Below the pieces are notes generated by a model. That model did no database searches, had not been told where the DNA came from, and saw only the letters and a program-made list of their open reading frames with translations. A program made the position numbers and the translations under genes. 15,680 nucleotides of DNA from Sulfurospirillum sp964441765 (GTDB lineage Bacteria; Campylobacterota; Campylobacteria; Campylobacterales; Sulfurospirillaceae), in contig CAYTVI010000046.1 in NCBI GenBank assembly GCA_964441765.1, forward strand, positions 1 to 15,680, read 5' to 3'. Within the stretch, counting starts at the first letter, position 1. The number at the start of each line of letters is the position of its first letter. This document shows, one piece after another, positions 13,483-15,680 of this stretch.

Positions 13483-15066
13483 ATGATTCACAACGAAATT
13501 TTCTATCTTTTTGCCATCATCTCGGTGGGATATATCTTGGGCAATATCAAGGTTCGAGGCTTCTCGCTTGATTTTACTGCCATGCTTTTGGTTGCACTGA
13601 TTGCAGGGCACTTTGGTATGATTATCTCTGAGGATTTTCAATTTTTTGGACTGGCGATTTTTATCTATGCGGTAGGACTACAATCGGGTCCTGGTTTTTT
13701 CGATACCATCAAAAACGAAGGCATCAAGCTCAACCTTATTGCTTTTGCACTGCTTGTACTTATTTTTGGTACTATTTTTGGTATCGGCAAAGCGCTTTCC
13801 ATGCCAACGACCATCATCGATGGTATTTTCACAGGGGCATTGACCTCCGTTCCAGCCCTCGCGGCGGCACTTGAGATAAAAGACAGCCCCAATATCTCGG
13901 TCATTTTTGGTGTCGTTTACCCATTTTGTATCGTAGCAACCATCTTTTTTATTCGTTTTTTGCCCACACTCTTTCGTGTCGATATCGAAAAAGAGGTTGA
14001 AGAGTACGAAGCAGAGCAAAAAAGCCGTTATCCTGACATCTTCACACGCAACTTTCGTATCACCAATGAAAATTTTAAGACCAATGAAATCAAAAAGTCT
14101 CAAGTAGAGAGCATGACTTCGACGGTTATCGAGCGCATCGCCTCAAATGAAAAGATAGACTATGAAGCCGAAGATACCATCTTACGTTTTGATGATGTCA
14201 TCCGCGTCTCAGGCACGGAAGAGCAACTCGCCAACCTCAATATTGTCCTTGGGCAATCGTTTAGCGAAGAGCACGAATTTCACGACAATATGAAAGTGTT
14301 ACGACTTTTGACCACTTCTAAAGACATCGTAGGAAAAAAGATTGGGAGTATTAAAGAGCTCAAATCTTTACGTACAGTCATCACTAAAGTCAGACGTGCG
14401 GGTATTGATATTCCTGCGTATCCGAACCTTACTTTGCGTCTTGGCGATAAACTCTACGTCGTTGCTCCCGAGATTTACAGCGAGCGTGTGACCAAACTTA
14501 TTGGAAATGATTTGTTAAAATACCCAGCGGCAGATTTTTTACCTATCTCCTTAGGGGTTGTTTTTGGAATTTTAATCGGAAGTATCCCATTTGCACTCCC
14601 TTTTATCGGGGTTATCAAGCTAAGTTTTGTCGGTGGTATTTTGATTAGCGCGCTAGTACTTGGACGATTGGGGCGTGTAGGGCCTGTGGTATGGAACCTT
14701 TCACCTCACTCAACCACCCTTTTAAAAACGCTAGGACAACTCATCTTCATTGCTGCCATCGGCACAAATGCAGGTAAATACCTTGTAGAATCTTTAGAAA
14801 AACACAGCTTCACGCCTGTTCTTGTCGCACTTGCGGGTCTTTTGATTTCACTCAGCATTGTTGCGTTTATCTGCCGAAAAGTATTGAAGATGAATATCTT
14901 AAATATCATGGGGCTTCTCTCAGGTGCTATGACATCCACGCCATCTCTTACCATGGCAAACAATATCACCAAAACAGACTACCCTTCTATTGCGTATGCG
15001 GCGGTTTATCCCTTGGGTTTAGTCGTTGTTATCGTGCTCGCACAACTAGGTCTTAAGATAATGTAA
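13483..15066 (+). CDS. AspT/YidE/YbjL-type membrane transporter with RCK_C domains
   Basis: 527 residues. Two homologous membrane halves (about 1-155 and 355-527) flank a cytoplasmic insert. Internal duplication is visible: GALTSVPALAAALE in the first half matches GAMTSTPSLTMANN in the second, each followed by a VVYP/AVYP block. YAVGLQSGPGFF is another family mark. The insert carries two TrkA-C (RCK_C) ligand-binding modules, one around 205-250 and a clearer one around 270-345 (VGKKIGSIKELK through RLGDKLYVVAPE). The family (aspartate:alanine exchanger, TC 2.A.81) exchanges small carboxylates or amino acids; the substrate here is unknown. The ATG at 13483 is preferred over a GTG at 13456 because the hydrophobic N-terminus begins right after it. 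Its only ribosome-site-like bases (TTAGGT) lie in the right arm of the upstream inverted repeat. Confidence 0.9.
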   Translation: MIHNEIFYLFAIISVGYILGNIKVRGFSLDFTAMLLVALIAGHFGMIISEDFQFFGLAIFIYAVGLQSGPGFFDTIKNEGIKLNLIAFALLVLIFGTIFGIGKALSMPTTIIDGIFTGALTSVPALAAALEIKDSPNISVIFGVVYPFCIVATIFFIRFLPTLFRVDIEKEVEEYEAEQKSRYPDIFTRNFRITNENFKTNEIKKSQVESMTSTVIERIASNEKIDYEAEDTILRFDDVIRVSGTEEQLANLNIVLGQSFSEEHEFHDNMKVLRLLTTSKDIVGKKIGSIKELKSLRTVITKVRRAGIDIPAYPNLTLRLGDKLYVVAPEIYSERVTKLIGNDLLKYPAADFLPISLGVVFGILIGSIPFALPFIGVIKLSFVGGILISALVLGRLGRVGPVVWNLSPHSTTLLKTLGQLIFIAAIGTNAGKYLVESLEKHSFTPVLVALAGLLISLSIVAFICRKVLKMNILNIMGLLSGAMTSTPSLTMANNITKTDYPSIAYAAVYPLGLVVVIVLAQLGLKIM

Positions 15067-15070
15067 TCCC

Positions 15071-15547
15071 ATGAATATGAGCATTCTTACGCATAATCAT
15101 TGGCTCAATAACTATGTTTTAAACAAAGAATTGAGCCTTCTTGCAGGCATCTCTTCCAATGCTTATCGCTACTGGAAAGGTGTCGAAGCCGCAAAGTTTG
15201 ATGATGCAAGAGTGGTTTTTTTACGCAAAGAGAGCATCTTACCCAAATACAAAGCGCTCATTAAAGAGTGCACCGACCTAACAGGCATGGTACAATCTGG
15301 GGCTTTTTGCAAATACACAGGTCTGGCTCCCTCACACCTCATAGAACACAACCACTCGTGCATCTACAAAGCCTTACACATCATCGATGTCTGTGATGTC
15401 AAATTTGTCAATCTCAAAAAATTTTACGATGATTTGGGGCTTGACTACCATTACCATATTTACATCGAAAAATGTAAATATTTTGGACCAAGCCCTTTTG
15501 AAAAAAAAATCAATCTCAGCAATGGCATTTGTGTCGGGTACTATTAA
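15071..15547 (+). CDS. Hypothetical protein, possibly helix-turn-helix containing
   Basis: 158 residues; I do not recognise the family. It begins 4 bases after the transporter stop, so it is probably co-transcribed, although the ribosome site is poor. The segment ELSLLAGISSNAYRYWKGVE (about 20-39) looks like a helix-turn-helix of the MerR/excisionase kind, and SGAFCKYTGLAPSHLIEHNH (about 76-95) resembles a second one; both are pattern-based guesses. It has six cysteines and is rich in His and Tyr towards the C-terminus. No signal peptide or membrane helix. The gene stop overlaps the -35 of the following tRNA promoter. Confidence 0.75.
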   Translation: MNMSILTHNHWLNNYVLNKELSLLAGISSNAYRYWKGVEAAKFDDARVVFLRKESILPKYKALIKECTDLTGMVQSGAFCKYTGLAPSHLIEHNHSCIYKALHIIDVCDVKFVNLKKFYDDLGLDYHYHIYIEKCKYFGPSPFEKKINLSNGICVGYY

Positions 15548-15576
15548 TTGCCACGTAAGCACAAAATAGCTATACT
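15548..15576 (+). promoter_or_regulatory. Predicted promoter of tRNA-Ser(GGA)
   Basis: TTGCCA (15548-15553, five of six consensus bases) and TATACT (15571-15576) are 17 bases apart. Initiation near 15583 gives a leader of about nine bases before the tRNA. Confidence 0.7.
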
Positions 15577-15591
15577 TTCAGCCTCTTTATT

Positions 15592-15679
15592 GGGCAGATG
15601 GGAGAGTGGTTTAATCCAGTCGCCTGGAACGCGGCCGTAGGTAACACTACCGAGGGTTCGAATCCCTCTCTGCCCGCCA
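15592..15679 (+). tRNA. tRNA-Ser (anticodon GGA)
   Basis: Acceptor GGGCAGA (15592-15598) pairs with TCTGCCC (15669-15675), discriminator G15676, encoded CCA 15677-15679. The anticodon stem GTCGC/GCGGC holds the loop CTGGAAC, giving GGA. A long variable arm (CGTAGGTAACACTACCG) marks a class II serine tRNA. It is complete one base before the window edge. Confidence 0.96.
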
Positions 15680-15680
15680 T

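Noticed and set aside
13678..14103. Minus-strand 141-residue reading frame inside the transporter gene
   Set aside because: It is antisense to clearly conserved transmembrane and RCK coding sequence, with no ribosome site or recognisable product.

Overview
The window looks like a chromosomal segment of a Campylobacterota (epsilonproteobacterial) genome, most like Sulfurospirillum. This rests on recognised protein families, on promoters dominated by TGCTATAAT-type extended -10 boxes with weak -35 boxes, on moderate-to-low GC, and on densely packed short operons. It is an inference from reading, not a database match. Most of the window is ordinary core and accessory metabolism. The unusual content lies in repeat and regulatory structure.

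Layout. 1-748 (-) is the N-terminal part of ilvD, cut by the window edge. 867-1262 (+) is a four-tRNA cluster: Gly-GCC, Leu-UAA, Cys-GCA, Ser-UGA. 1311-3656 (-) is a two-gene operon of a small unknown protein and a cytoplasmic, cysteine-type formate dehydrogenase catalytic subunit. Diverging from it, 3723-5572 (+) holds a FAD-dependent dehydrogenase overlapping a YqiA-type esterase. A CHASE-GGDEF diguanylate cyclase (5560-6930, -) runs tail-to-tail into the esterase gene. 7034-8876 (-) carries an EamA transporter, a lipoprotein and a small membrane protein. 8945-11878 (+) is a tight operon of the three AmmeMemoRadiSam genes (amrA, amrS, amrB) followed by a SAM-dependent methyltransferase. A TetR repressor (11880-12446, -) diverges from a carboxymuconolactone decarboxylase/AhpD-like gene (12610-13143, +), with two operator palindromes between them. 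13483-15547 (+) is an AspT/YidE-type transporter with RCK_C domains and an unrecognised 158-residue protein. The window ends in tRNA-Ser(GGA).

Structure beyond genes. (1) The 10-bp palindrome TTACATGTAA occurs exactly nine times, plus two one-mismatch copies. A rough hand estimate for chance is about 0.04, so it behaves like a HIP1-style highly iterated palindrome. Two copies sit in the -35 region of predicted promoters at nearly identical spacing. (2) The 13144-13482 intergenic region contains a roughly 269-bp imperfect inverted-repeat element (13213-13481) with 27-bp ends matching at 25 positions. It holds several nested hairpins, including a cUUCGg terminator-like hairpin. Its right end carries the only ribosome-binding-site-like sequence of the downstream transporter, so it may be a MITE-like repeat, a structured leader, or both.

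How genes may work together. The AmmeMemoRadiSam trio is a conserved but poorly understood system, and the co-transcribed methyltransferase is a candidate accessory. The TetR/AhpD-like pair looks like a self-contained regulated unit. The formate dehydrogenase has no electron-transfer subunit beside it, so its partner must be encoded elsewhere or be the small co-transcribed protein.
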